From Treponema sp. (GTDB lineage Bacteria > Spirochaetota > Spirochaetia > Treponematales > Treponemataceae), in assembly GCA_012520945.1 (NCBI GenBank), contig JAAYNH010000072.1, positions 1 through 53,233 of the forward strand: 53,233 nt of DNA. Direction: 5' to 3'. The notes under the pieces were generated by a model. That model was not told the origin of the DNA. It did not search any database and saw nothing but the letters and a program-made list of their open reading frames with translations. A program made the translations under genes and the position numbers. Below are positions 1 to 8,151 of the stretch, in pieces. Numbering within the stretch: position 1 is the first letter of the stretch; every line of letters begins with the position of its first letter.

Positions 1-219
1 CATTTTAATTACTAAATCAATACCAGCTTTTTCACCTTTGAAAGCAAATTTTGTAGTATCTTGCCAATCTATTTTTGCCATGTCGTTAAAAATAAAGCTG
101 TCTTCTTTTGCATTAATCAAGTTTGTTCCCATACGGAAGTTACCTGAAATTGCAACGTCTGCAAACACAACACTGCATGCTAGAGCGAGAACTACCAATA
201 CGCTTACGATTTTTTTCAT
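1..219 (-). CDS. Outer-membrane protein, N-terminal part only (runs off left edge)
   Basis: Only the first 73 codons are in the window; the gene continues past position 1. The product starts with a clear signal peptide (MKKIVSVLVVLALACSVVFA, likely cleaved before DVAIS). The mature start, DVAISGNFRMGTNLINAKE, alternates like a first beta-strand of a membrane barrel. The start is fixed by a perfect Shine-Dalgarno sequence (AGGAGGA, complement of 226-232) and by a canonical promoter further upstream. The style matches Treponema porin-like or major-sheath-type outer-membrane proteins, but the family cannot be fixed from 73 residues. Function as a porin is inference. Confidence 0.6.
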   Translation of the reverse strand, partial: MKKIVSVLVVLALACSVVFADVAISGNFRMGTNLINAKEDSFIFNDMAKIDWQDTTKFAFKGEKAGIDLVIKM

Positions 220-285
220 AAAAAATCCTCCTGTTTATTATGAGGTTAAACCAACGGTTTTTTGAAACCTCTTTTAATATAATTA

Positions 286-314
286 ATAATATCATACTAA
301 ATTTTACAAGTCAA
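286..314 (-). promoter_or_regulatory. Sigma-70-type promoter of the outer-membrane protein gene
   Basis: On the minus strand, TTGACT (314-309) is followed after 17 bp by TATTAT (291-286). The predicted transcript starts near 279, giving a leader of about 60 nt that ends in a strong Shine-Dalgarno site. This is the ordinary leadered arrangement. Confidence 0.75.
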
Positions 315-436
315 GCATATGTTTAAATATTTTCACGATATAATTTTGAAAAATAAAGACTTTTTTTTAAAAATAATCACATAGTATACTATCTTTTTAT
401 TGTTAAAAATTTAATCAAATCTTTATTTTAAATATA

Positions 437-465
437 TTGTTTAATCATATTTTTCATGGTATATT
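437..465 (+). promoter_or_regulatory. Promoter giving a leaderless dCMP deaminase mRNA
   Basis: TTGTTT (437-442), 17 bp, TATATT (460-465). The ATG at 472 lies exactly 7 nt after the last base of the -10 hexamer, the usual distance to a transcription start. No purine-rich ribosome site precedes the ATG, so the mRNA is predicted to begin at or next to the start codon. Confidence 0.65.
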
Positions 466-471
466 AAATAA

Positions 472-954
472 ATGAAACGTAAAGATTATATTACCTGGGA
501 TGAATATTTTATGGGTGTTGCCAAATTGGCGGGATTTCGTTCAAAAGACCCCGGAACACAAGTTGGTTCGTGCATCGTATCACAAGATAATAAAATTCTT
601 TCCATTGGATACAACGGATTACCACGTGGTTGCTCCGACGATGAATTTCCTTGGGCACGATGTGCAGAAAACGAAAATGACACAAAATATCCATATGTTA
701 CTCACAGTGAATTAAATGCTATTTTAAACTATAGAGGCGGAAGTTTAGAAGGTGCAAAAATCTATGTTTCCCTTTTTCCGTGCAACGAATGTGCAAAAGC
801 TATTATTCAAAGCGGAATAAAGACAGTTGTATATGATAGTAACAAATATGACGGAACACCAAGCATTGAAGCTTCAAAGCGTATGTTTGAAGCAAGTGGC
901 GTAGAATGCATTCAATATATTTCAACGGGACGTAAGCTCGAAATTTATCTTTAA
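472..954 (+). CDS. Deoxycytidylate (dCMP) deaminase family protein
   Basis: A 160-residue zinc-dependent cytidine/deoxycytidylate deaminase. The zinc motif is visible as HSE (residues 78-80, zinc-ligand His and the proton-shuttle Glu) and PCNEC (103-107, two zinc-ligand Cys). The N-terminal region (WDEYFMGVAKLAGFRSKDP, VGSCIV, GYNGLPRG) is typical of dCMP deaminases, which convert dCMP to dUMP to feed thymidylate synthesis in the cytoplasm. The usual HAE is HSE here, a common variant. Length is normal. It appears to be transcribed alone from a promoter that leaves no leader. A competence-type ComEB role is not indicated, since there are no competence genes nearby. Confidence 0.88.
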   Translation: MKRKDYITWDEYFMGVAKLAGFRSKDPGTQVGSCIVSQDNKILSIGYNGLPRGCSDDEFPWARCAENENDTKYPYVTHSELNAILNYRGGSLEGAKIYVSLFPCNECAKAIIQSGIKTVVYDSNKYDGTPSIEASKRMFEASGVECIQYISTGRKLEIYL

Positions 955-989
955 TAAATAAAAAAATCTTGATTAATTTCTTAACATAA

Positions 990-1018
990 TTGAACTGTTC
1001 CTTATTTTATGATATTCT
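990..1018 (+). promoter_or_regulatory. Promoter of trpS, predicted leaderless
   Basis: TTGAAC (990-995), 17 bp, TATTCT (1013-1018). The transcript should start near 1025-1027, at the ATG at 1027. The upstream in-frame ATG at 1009 lies between the promoter hexamers and would not be transcribed, so 1027 is the start. No Shine-Dalgarno site is present. Confidence 0.6.
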
Positions 1019-1026
1019 CTTTTATT

Positions 1027-2091
1027 ATGACAAACGATACTTTTGATGCTGCTTTAGAACGCAGTAAAAAGCTGGAACAAGATATTCAGATTAATCCTAA
1101 AAAATATAAAGTTCTTACAGGGGACAGACCTACCGGACGCTTGCATATTGGGCATTATTTCGGTTCATTACAAAATCGTGTACGTCTTTCAAAAATGGGC
1201 GTACCCACTTACATCCTAATTGCTGACTATCAAGTTTTAACTGACCGCGATGTTTTTTCCGAAATTTCACAAAACACAAAACAATTGGTAATAGATTATT
1301 TAGCTGCAGGAATTGTACCAAGCGATGAAGTTTTCATATATCCGCATAGTTATGTACCGGAGGCAAATCAGCTTATGTTACCTTTTTTAACGTTGGTAAC
1401 TAATGCTGAACTGTCACGAAATCCTACAGTAAAAGAAGAAATTCTAGTCTCCGGTCTTAAAAGCGTAAATGCCGGAATGTATATGTATCCCGTTCATCAA
1501 GCTTGTGATATTTTATTTTGCAAAGGAAACGTTGTCCCTGTAGGAAAAGATCAGTTACCTCACTTAGAGTTGACACGTTCCATTGCACGTAGATTTAACG
1601 AAAAATTTTCGCCCGAATCACCTGTTTTTCCTGAACCACAAGCTTTGCTGAGCAAAACACCAAGTATTTTAGGTTTAGACGGTAGCCAAAAAATGAGCAA
1701 AAGTCGTGGTAATGCCATTATGCTAAGTGCCACAGAAGATGAGACGGCAAAACTTATCAAAAAAGCAAAAACCGATGGTGAACGTTTTATCACATATGAC
1801 CCTGAAAATCGTCCTGAAGTAGCAAATCTTCTTATGATAATTTCTCTTTGTACAGGTGAAGAACCGCAAGCCATTGCCGAACGTATTGGAGATGGCGGTG
1901 GTGGTATGTTGAAAAACGTAATGACGGAAGCACTAAATGAAACATTACGTCCTCTTCGTACGGAAAGAACAAAACTTGAATCTTCTCCGGATTATATTCG
2001 CCAAGTTCTTCTTGACGGTGCCAAAAAAGCACGTAAAATTGCCATTGAAACGTTAGATGAAGTTCGTCGCGTAATGAATATGGAAATTTAA
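1027..2091 (+). CDS. trpS: Tryptophanyl-tRNA synthetase
   Basis: Class I aminoacyl-tRNA synthetase that charges tRNA-Trp. The HIGH-type signature is seen in RLHIGHYFGS and the KMSKS loop in SQKMSKSRGN. The product is 354 residues from the start at 1027, normal for bacterial TrpS. An in-frame ATG at 1009 would add MIFSFI but lies inside the promoter; the residues from MTNDTFDAALERSKK onward look like the real N-terminus. Its own promoter lies in the 72-bp gap after the deaminase gene. slyX follows after about 60 bp and may be co-transcribed. Confidence 0.93.
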   Translation: MTNDTFDAALERSKKLEQDIQINPKKYKVLTGDRPTGRLHIGHYFGSLQNRVRLSKMGVPTYILIADYQVLTDRDVFSEISQNTKQLVIDYLAAGIVPSDEVFIYPHSYVPEANQLMLPFLTLVTNAELSRNPTVKEEILVSGLKSVNAGMYMYPVHQACDILFCKGNVVPVGKDQLPHLELTRSIARRFNEKFSPESPVFPEPQALLSKTPSILGLDGSQKMSKSRGNAIMLSATEDETAKLIKKAKTDGERFITYDPENRPEVANLLMIISLCTGEEPQAIAERIGDGGGGMLKNVMTEALNETLRPLRTERTKLESSPDYIRQVLLDGAKKARKIAIETLDEVRRVMNMEI

Positions 2092-2153
2092 TTAATAGAT
2101 ATTTATGTCGTTACTGTTCCGTAAGCAAAAATATTTGAGAAAAGGATTCAAAA

Positions 2154-2363
2154 ATGATTGAAAATGATTCTCGATTAACAGCTATTGAAATTAAACTCGC
2201 ATATATGGAAGATTTTGTAAACAAACTTCAGAATATTGTTGTGGAACACAGTAATGACATAGATAAACTAAAAGCCGAAAATCGTTTCTTAATAAATAAA
2301 GTAAAAGAACTTTCCGACAAGCAAGAAGATGATATTCCAAACTGTCGCCCGCCACACTATTAA
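2154..2363 (+). CDS. slyX: SlyX family coiled-coil protein
   Basis: A 69-residue protein with heptad-like spacing over residues 5-55 (LTAIEIKLAYMEDFVNKLQN) and the family's characteristic ending PPHY. The pattern IEIKLAYMED close to the N-terminus is the SlyX hallmark. The biochemical role of SlyX is not established; it is a small cytoplasmic coiled coil. A Shine-Dalgarno site (AAAGGA) precedes the ATG. It lies just downstream of trpS on the same strand and converges with nth. No strong terminator is seen in the 11 bp between the two stop codons, only a weak A-rich/T-rich repeat. Confidence 0.8.
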   Translation: MIENDSRLTAIEIKLAYMEDFVNKLQNIVVEHSNDIDKLKAENRFLINKVKELSDKQEDDIPNCRPPHY

Positions 2364-2374
2364 CATAAAAAAAA

Positions 2375-3043
2375 CTATTTTTTCGTAACGCCGTTTTTTT
2401 TGCAAATATGCTCAATTATACACTCATTACAATCGGGCTTGCGTGCTTTACAGACGTACCGACCATGCAACACAAGATGATGGTGTGCATTTTTCATATA
2501 TCTATCAGGGATTTTTTCAAGCAAATCTTTTTCTACAAGCAAAGGAGTTGCACCATCTGACAAACCTATTCGTGCAGAAATTCGTAAAACATGTGTATCC
2601 ACAGGCATTGTAGATTTTCCAAAAACCGCATTAAGTATTACCGAAGATGTTTTTCGACCAACACCTGGTAACGTTTCCAAATCTTCCCTATTTTTCGGAA
2701 CTTTACTATCGAATTTTTCAATTAGCTTTTTACATAAAGCAATAATATTTTTAGCTTTTGTATTATACAGTCCAATTGTTTTAATATATTTTTTTAATCC
2801 ATCTTCGCCTAATGCAAAAATTTTCTCGGGTGTGTCTGCAACTTTATAAAGCTCTTTTGTTGCTGCATTAACACTTTTATCAGTTGCTTGTGCAGAAAGA
2901 ACAACAGAAATTAACAAAGTGAAATCATTCGGTGCATGTAATTCGGTTTTGGGCTCAGGATTATGGCTTGAAAAAATGTCAAAAACTTGTTTTATTTCAG
3001 TTTTATTGAGAAATTCGATATTGGCAAGCCGTTTTTCCGCCAT
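2375..3043 (-). CDS. nth: Endonuclease III (DNA glycosylase/AP lyase)
   Basis: A 222-residue base-excision repair enzyme that removes oxidised pyrimidines and nicks abasic sites. The helix-hairpin-helix motif LPGVGRKTSS carries the catalytic lysine (K131), and the catalytic aspartate is in PVDTHVLRIS (D149). Four cysteines spaced C-x6-C-x2-C-x5-C (198, 205, 208, 214) form the family's [4Fe-4S] cluster. It starts 13 bp after the metK stop with its own Shine-Dalgarno site (AAGGA), so it is the second gene of a metK-nth transcript. Length and motifs are complete. Confidence 0.95.
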   Translation of the reverse strand: MAEKRLANIEFLNKTEIKQVFDIFSSHNPEPKTELHAPNDFTLLISVVLSAQATDKSVNAATKELYKVADTPEKIFALGEDGLKKYIKTIGLYNTKAKNIIALCKKLIEKFDSKVPKNREDLETLPGVGRKTSSVILNAVFGKSTMPVDTHVLRISARIGLSDGATPLLVEKDLLEKIPDRYMKNAHHHLVLHGRYVCKARKPDCNECIIEHICKKNGVTKK

Positions 3044-3056
3044 AAATATCCTTATG

Positions 3057-4283
3057 TTATTTACACAATTGTTTTAATTCTTGAGCCTTGTCTGTTTTTT
3101 CCCAAGTAAATTCATTTCTGCCAAAATGTCCATAATTGCTCGTGTCTTTGAAAACCGGTTTTTTCAGGTCCAATATTTTTACAATTCCTGCCGGCGTACA
3201 ATCAAATATTTTTTCAACAGCTTTTACAATTTTTTCAACACTCACCTTTTCCGTACCGAATGTTTCAACCATGATTGAAACAGGATGCGGAACACCAATT
3301 GCATATGCAAGCTGGACTTCCGCACGTTCAGCCAACTGAGCGGCAACAATGTTTTTTGCAATATATCTTGCCATATAAGCTGCACTGCGGTCAACTTTTG
3401 AAGAATCTTTACCGCTGAACGCACCACCGCCATGTCGTCCCATTCCTCCGTACGTATCCACAATTATTTTACGTCCTGTTAAACCACTGTCACCGTGAGG
3501 GCCACCCGTAACAAAACGCCCTGTAGGATTAACATAAATCTTTGTGTTGTTGTCAAAAAGTCCGGTAGGTTCAAGCACAGGTTTTATAATTTCTTCTATT
3601 GTAACGCGTTCTATTTCATCATGTTCTATTTTAACATCATCGTTTAATACAGCATGTTGGTGAGAAACAACAACAGAATCAATGTGTACAGGTTTATTAC
3701 CGTTATATTTAATTGTAACTTGACTTTTTGCATCCGGACGTAACCATGAAATCTTTCCGGACTTACGCAATTGCGTTGCTTTACGTAAAAGTTGATGTGC
3801 ATATATTATTGTTGCAGGCATAAATTCTGCCGTCTCATTGCATGCAAATCCGAACATCATGCCTTGGTCACCTGCACCTTGTTCACCTTTATATTTATCT
3901 AAACCCTCTCCATCGACACCTTGAGAAATATCCAAAGATTGTGTGTGCAATTTATTAACAAATTGGAAGGTTTGTGCATCAAAACCTAAACTACTGTCCG
4001 TATAACCAATTTCGGCTACAACTTTTCGTGCAATTTTTTCTACTTCTTTTTCAATAATCTTTAAATTTTCATCGCTATTAGTCTTAAATCCGATTTCTCC
4101 ACCAACAAGTACAAAGTCTGTTGTAACAAAAGTTTCGCAAGCAACGCGACAATCTTTGTCTAATTCAAGACATCTGTCTAAAATAGCATCGGAAATAGCA
4201 TCACAAACTTTGTCAGGATGTCCTTCACTCACAGATTCTGAAGTAAATAAATGATATTTTTTGTTAGATAAGATAAAACCCAT
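3057..4283 (-). CDS. metK: S-adenosylmethionine synthetase
   Basis: A 408-residue methionine adenosyltransferase that makes S-adenosylmethionine from methionine and ATP. Diagnostic motifs are the N-terminal [15 protein letters not shown], the ATP-binding hexapeptide region [12 protein letters not shown] and the phosphate loop [16 protein letters not shown]. The start codon follows a good Shine-Dalgarno site (TAGGAG). The mRNA has a 110-nt leader with several possible hairpins, treated as a separate feature. nth follows on the same transcript. Confidence 0.97.
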   Translation of the reverse strand: MGFILSNKKYHLFTSESVSEGHPDKVCDAISDAILDRCLELDKDCRVACETFVTTDFVLVGGEIGFKTNSDENLKIIEKEVEKIARKVVAEIGYTDSSLGFDAQTFQFVNKLHTQSLDISQGVDGEGLDKYKGEQGAGDQGMMFGFACNETAEFMPATIIYAHQLLRKATQLRKSGKISWLRPDAKSQVTIKYNGNKPVHIDSVVVSHQHAVLNDDVKIEHDEIERVTIEEIIKPVLEPTGLFDNNTKIYVNPTGRFVTGGPHGDSGLTGRKIIVDTYGGMGRHGGGAFSGKDSSKVDRSAAYMARYIAKNIVAAQLAERAEVQLAYAIGVPHPVSIMVETFGTEKVSVEKIVKAVEKIFDCTPAGIVKILDLKKPVFKDTSNYGHFGRNEFTWEKTDKAQELKQLCK

Positions 4284-4394
4284 TTTGGTCTCCTATTTAG
4301 CAAGATTTGCAATCTTCAAAAGATTGTGTCCGCTCTGCAATTTGGATAAATCGGCGGAATGCTTAGAAAAGATAGTATCCTCTTCTTTTTTATG
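4284..4394 (-). promoter_or_regulatory. Structured metK leader, candidate regulatory RNA
   Basis: Between the predicted transcript start (about 4394) and metK there are several hairpins (plus-strand coordinates). Stem 4367-4372/4384-4389 is AT-rich. Stem 4329-4333/4354-4358 (TCCGC/GCGGA) encloses a smaller stem, 4339-4343/4348-4352. Then CAATCTT/AAGATTG (4310-4316/4320-4326) competes with AAGATT/AATCTT (4302-4307/4311-4316), since both use 4311-4316. The second lies just before the Shine-Dalgarno site (4287-4295). Mutually exclusive hairpins next to a ribosome site fit a translational switch, and metK leaders are a known place for S-adenosylmethionine sensors. No known SAM riboswitch core was recognised, so ligand and mechanism are inference. 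Confidence 0.4.
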
Positions 4395-4400
4395 AAAATG

Positions 4401-4429
4401 AATATAACATAAATAAATAAAAAAAGCAA
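4401..4429 (-). promoter_or_regulatory. Promoter of metK-nth
   Basis: On the minus strand TTGCTT (4429-4424), 17 bp, TATATT (4406-4401). The predicted start is near 4394. Confidence 0.65.
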
Positions 4430-4452
4430 GCAATCATCATTTTATGATTATT

Positions 4453-5346
4453 TTACATACTTGCAATTTTTTTTCGTCGATATTTTACCAAAACTTCACT
4501 TTTATGCTTAACTAACTCCGCTAAATCCGTAACAATTTGTTTTTTTATGGCTTCAGCAGTTGCTTTTGGATTTATATGTGCTCCTCCCACACTTTCGCGA
4601 ATAACGCCGTTAACAACCTTCATATTCAAAACTTCATTACTTGTAATTTTTAACATTGCAGCTGCGTCTTTTGCACGCGAAGAATCACGAAGTAAAATGG
4701 ACGCACAACCTTCAGGAGAAATTACCGAATATATTGCATTTTCAAGCATATAAATTTTATCTCCTACTCCTATTCCTAAGGCACCACCGGAACCACCTTC
4801 ACCAATAATAATACAAATTATGGGTGTTTTCAAACGGCTAAATTCACGTAAATTAACAGCAATAGCTTCACCAATGCCTCGTTCTTCCGAACCAAGCCCG
4901 GGATATGCTCCTTGTGTATCTATAAAAGTAATTATGGGTCGATGAAATTTTTCAGCTTGTTTTGCCAAACGTAATGCCTTTCTGTATCCTTCAGGATTTG
5001 CCATGCCACCGTTTCTGTCAATTGTTTCTTTCAAGTTACGGCCTTTCATATTTCCCAAAACAGTAACCGGCATTCCGTCCAAAAAGCCTATGCCACCAAT
5101 CATGGCAGGGTCATCGCCAAAAAATCTGTCACCGTGCAGCTCAACAAAATCATCAATTATCATATCGATATAATCAAGTGTACGTGGCCTGTCCGAATGA
5201 CGTGCAAGCTCAACTTTTTTCCACGTGCTTTCAGGAAGATTTTGTGCCTTTTCCATTTTTTTTGCAATAGCGGCAATTTCATTAGATAAATCTACGCCAC
5301 CTTTTTTTGCCAAATTTTCCAATTCTTCAATAATATTGTTTTTCAT
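4453..5346 (-). CDS. accA: Acetyl-CoA carboxylase carboxyltransferase subunit alpha
   Basis: A 297-residue subunit that, with AccD, transfers CO2 from biotin-carboxyl carrier protein to acetyl-CoA, giving malonyl-CoA. The crotonase-like core is clear: LARHSDRPRTLDYI, ELHGDRFFGDDPAMIGG, FIDTQGAYPGLGSEERG, GEGGSGGALGIGVGD. It is the last gene of the fatty-acid cluster. No Shine-Dalgarno sequence directly precedes its ATG; instead a strong one sits about 58 bp upstream, in front of a 13-codon reading frame, so its translation may depend on that frame. The 137-bp gap after accD is the longest in the acc part of the cluster. Confidence 0.95.
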   Translation of the reverse strand: MKNNIIEELENLAKKGGVDLSNEIAAIAKKMEKAQNLPESTWKKVELARHSDRPRTLDYIDMIIDDFVELHGDRFFGDDPAMIGGIGFLDGMPVTVLGNMKGRNLKETIDRNGGMANPEGYRKALRLAKQAEKFHRPIITFIDTQGAYPGLGSEERGIGEAIAVNLREFSRLKTPIICIIIGEGGSGGALGIGVGDKIYMLENAIYSVISPEGCASILLRDSSRAKDAAAMLKITSNEVLNMKVVNGVIRESVGGAHINPKATAEAIKKQIVTDLAELVKHKSEVLVKYRRKKIASM

Positions 5347-5356
5347 AGTAATAGTT

Positions 5357-5398
5357 TTAGGAAAAGCATTTATTTAAAATCTCTGTGCCTTTCCTCAA
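5357..5398 (-). CDS. Possible leader peptide upstream of accA (13 codons)
   Basis: A perfect 10-base anti-16S match (AAGGAGGTGA, minus strand 5410-5401) is placed 5 nt before a TTG that opens a 13-codon frame (MRKGTEILNKCFS, stop at 5359-5357). A GTG at 5404 in the same frame overlaps the ribosome site and is less likely. The frame ends 10 bp before accA, which lacks its own ribosome site. The site also sits in the loop of a short repeat, CTCAA/TTGAG. Either this is a real upstream reading frame coupled to accA, or a ribosome stand-by site. Its size makes coding status unsure. Confidence 0.3.
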   Translation of the reverse strand: MRKGTEILNKCFS

Positions 5399-5483
5399 AC
5401 TCACCTCCTTGAGATTAATTTTACCATTTCAGTAACCGATTAAACTTGTACAATACAAATCATAATCTTTATTCATATATAAA

Positions 5484-6242
5484 TTAAAAACCGTGTGCAC
5501 GAATCATTTTTGCCCAAAAAGACTTTTGTTCTTTACGTGCAACAATGCAATCAACAAAACCTTTTTTTAGTTGAAACTCCGCACGTTGAAATCCTTCCGG
5601 CAGTTTTTGACTGATTGTTCCTTCAATAACTCTTGGACCTGCAAAACCGATTAATGCACCCGGTTCAGCACAAATTAAATCGCCAAGCATTGCAAAACTT
5701 GCAGTCACACCTCCTGTTGTCGGATCACACAACATTACAAAATACGGAACACCAGCTTCATCCAAACTAGCAGCGGAAGAAGAAGTTTTTGCCATTTGCA
5801 TTAAACTAAAAAGACCTTCTTGCATCCTTGCACCACCACTCGTTGTATAAATAATAACCGGTTTTCTTTCTTCCGCACCTTTTCTCATGAGTCGTGAAAT
5901 TTTCTCACCTACAACCGAACCCATTGAACCGCCCATAAAATCAAAAGACATAATTGCTAAAAGTGCATTTTTGTTTTCAATTTTACATTCTCCTGTTACA
6001 ACTGCTTCTTCAAGCATGGATTTAGCTTTTGCTGTTTCTATTTTTTCTTCATAACCTTCCATTTCAATTGGATTTGATGTTTTTAATTCTGCATACAACT
6101 CAACAAAACTCCCCTCATCTGCAATATAAGCAATTCTGTCTTGAGCAGAAATTCTCAAGTGATGATTACAATCCGGACAAACGTTCAAGTTTTTTTTAAA
6201 AACGCTTTCTTCATGATTTTTTTTACAATATAAGCATTCCAT
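5484..6242 (-). CDS. accD: Acetyl-CoA carboxylase carboxyltransferase subunit beta
   Basis: A 252-residue partner of AccA. The N-terminal zinc ribbon is complete (C3, C6, C22, C25) and begins almost at the first residue, so the short leader found before the zinc ribbon in many AccD proteins is absent. The carboxyltransferase core is seen in IMSFDFMGGSMGSVVGEK, TTSGGARMQEG and FAGPRVIEGT. Its ATG overlaps the accC stop by one base (TAATG), so translation is probably coupled. Confidence 0.95.
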   Translation of the reverse strand: MECLYCKKNHEESVFKKNLNVCPDCNHHLRISAQDRIAYIADEGSFVELYAELKTSNPIEMEGYEEKIETAKAKSMLEEAVVTGECKIENKNALLAIMSFDFMGGSMGSVVGEKISRLMRKGAEERKPVIIYTTSGGARMQEGLFSLMQMAKTSSSAASLDEAGVPYFVMLCDPTTGGVTASFAMLGDLICAEPGALIGFAGPRVIEGTISQKLPEGFQRAEFQLKKGFVDCIVARKEQKSFWAKMIRAHGF

Positions 6243-7561
6243 TATTTATCTCCATAAACTTCTACATAAAAACTCGTACCGAAATTTCCTGACACAAATT
6301 TTTTATTTTGCAAAATTTCTTTTTGTTGTTCAAGGTTTGTCGGCACTCCTTCAATCACAAGCTCGTCTAAAGAACGTAACATTTTTTTTATTGCTTTATC
6401 GCGTGTGTCATCATAGACAATTACTTTTGCAACCATTGAATCATAATGTGGCAAAACTTTGTAACCGTTATAAAGAAAAGAATCAAACCGAACACCCATT
6501 CCTCCGGGAACTTCCAAACGAGTAACCGTACCGGGAGCTTTTGCATTTATACGTGCTTCAATTGACCAACCGCTAATTTTATTTTCACCGTCTTTACATG
6601 TCATTATATTTTGTGTACATGACAAAATTTGTTCACGAATAATATCAACGCCACTTACAAATTCTGAAACAGGATGCTCAACTTGTACGCGTGCATTTAC
6701 TTCCATGAAATAAAAATTCTTTCCACTTACCAAAAACTCAATTGTTCCGGCACCTCGATATTTTAATGCACTAAAAAGATTATAAGCACCTTCATACATT
6801 TTTTTTCGCATTTCATTTGTAACTGCAGGAGATGGACTTTCTTCTATTAATTTTTGATGATTTTTTTGAACGGAACAATCGCGTTCGCCCAAAATTGCAA
6901 CACCGCCTTTTCCATCTCCAACAACTTGCAACTCAACATGTCTCGGATTTTCAATATATTTTTCTATATATACGGTAGAGTCCGCAAAATTCGCTTGAGC
7001 TTCTGTTGATGCAATTTGCAAATTACTAGCTAAAGCTTCTGCATTGTGAACAATACGCATCCCTTTACCACCACCACCGGATGCCGCTTTTATAATCACA
7101 GGGAAACCACAAACTTCTGCAATTTTTTTTGCTTCATTTTCATTTGTGACGGCACCTTGTGAGCCGGGTGTCGGATTTAATTTATATTTTTCTGCAGTCA
7201 TTCGTGCTTGGACTTTGTCACCCAACATTTGAATTGTATCAGGCTCCGGTCCAATCCAAATTAAACCAGCTTTTTCAACATCACGTGCAAAGTCCGCATT
7301 CTCGGATAAAAAGCCAACTCCAGGATGAATTGCTTCGGCTCCTGTTAAAAGTGCAGCAGTAATTATTGCTTGTGCATTCAAATAACTTTTTGCAGAAGGT
7401 GCCGGTCCTATGCAGACTGCTTTGTCAGCCATTCGTACATGCAAGTTGTCTTTATCTGCCGTTGAGTAAACAGCCACTGTTTCAATATTCATTTCTTTAC
7501 ATGTACGTATTATACGTACAGCAATTTCACCACGGTTTGCAATTAACAATTTTTTTATCAT
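6242..7561 (-). CDS. accC: Biotin carboxylase subunit of acetyl-CoA carboxylase
   Basis: A 439-residue ATP-grasp enzyme that carboxylates the biotin on AccB. Motifs: N-terminal KLLIANRGEIAVRIIRTCKE, the glycine-rich ATP loop KAASGGGGKGMRIV, the EKYIENPRHVELQV strand, and the catalytic region EVNARVQVEHPVSE. Length is normal for a stand-alone biotin carboxylase. A Shine-Dalgarno site (GAGGA) precedes the ATG. It lies between accB and accD, with one-base overlap to accD. Confidence 0.96.
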   Translation of the reverse strand: MIKKLLIANRGEIAVRIIRTCKEMNIETVAVYSTADKDNLHVRMADKAVCIGPAPSAKSYLNAQAIITAALLTGAEAIHPGVGFLSENADFARDVEKAGLIWIGPEPDTIQMLGDKVQARMTAEKYKLNPTPGSQGAVTNENEAKKIAEVCGFPVIIKAASGGGGKGMRIVHNAEALASNLQIASTEAQANFADSTVYIEKYIENPRHVELQVVGDGKGGVAILGERDCSVQKNHQKLIEESPSPAVTNEMRKKMYEGAYNLFSALKYRGAGTIEFLVSGKNFYFMEVNARVQVEHPVSEFVSGVDIIREQILSCTQNIMTCKDGENKISGWSIEARINAKAPGTVTRLEVPGGMGVRFDSFLYNGYKVLPHYDSMVAKVIVYDDTRDKAIKKMLRSLDELVIEGVPTNLEQQKEILQNKKFVSGNFGTSFYVEVYGDK

Positions 7562-7585
7562 TACAAAATCCTCAAAAAAAATTGT

Positions 7586-8098
7586 TTAGATTTTTTTCAC
7601 TTCAAAAAGCGGTTGATCAAATTCAACTAACTCACCATTTTCTGCAAGCACTTTCACAACTTCCAAATCAAACTCACATTCCAAAGTGTTCATCATTTTC
7701 ATTGCTTCCAATATACAAAGCCCCTCTCCTTTTTTAATAATCTTTCCTGCTTCAGCAAAAGGAGGAGCATCAGGTGAGGGTGCTCGATAAAATGTTCCAA
7801 CAATTGGGCTTTTAATTATTTCAATATTATCTGTGTTTTTTGTATTTTTATTTTCAGAATGTTTCCCTTCATTTGTTTTTTTTATAACTTCATTTTCCGT
7901 TGCCTTGTGTTGAGTTTGAACACTTTGATTTTGAACAATTTCATTTGTTGAAATATGTGAAACGGAATTTGAAACACCACTAACACAACCTGCAGCTTTT
8001 TTTAGATTTATTGTTGTATTGCCCCTTGCAAAATCTAAAGCAACAACTTCACTTTCATTGAACTTTTCCACAAGTTCCATTACAAAATTATCTGTCAT
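7586..8098 (-). CDS. accB: Biotin carboxyl carrier protein of acetyl-CoA carboxylase
   Basis: A 170-residue carrier. The C-terminal biotinyl domain (about residues 95-170) contains the biotinylation motif EAMKM with the modified lysine at K134. A low-complexity linker rich in Asn, Thr, Glu and Lys (about 45-93) joins it to an N-terminal segment of about 40 residues, the usual AccB plan. The ATG at 8098 is chosen because AGAGGA lies just before it; a TTG at 8116 in the same frame lies upstream of that site. Confidence 0.93.
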   Translation of the reverse strand: MTDNFVMELVEKFNESEVVALDFARGNTTINLKKAAGCVSGVSNSVSHISTNEIVQNQSVQTQHKATENEVIKKTNEGKHSENKNTKNTDNIEIIKSPIVGTFYRAPSPDAPPFAEAGKIIKKGEGLCILEAMKMMNTLECEFDLEVVKVLAENGELVEFDQPLFEVKKI

Positions 8099-8151
8099 AA
8101 TTTTCCTCTTTATCAAACTTCCATTTATGCAACATTATTTTTACACTAATA

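Noticed and set aside
1009-1029. An upstream ATG for trpS
   Set aside because: It lies within the promoter, before the predicted transcript start, and the added residues do not look like TrpS.
4284-4394. A standard SAM-I riboswitch before metK
   Set aside because: The conserved SAM-I core sequence and its four-way junction layout could not be found, so only an unclassified leader is claimed.
7366-7737. A 123-codon plus-strand frame across accC and accB
   Set aside because: It lies antisense to two complete acc genes and its translation is low-information, rich in Leu, Gln and Phe.
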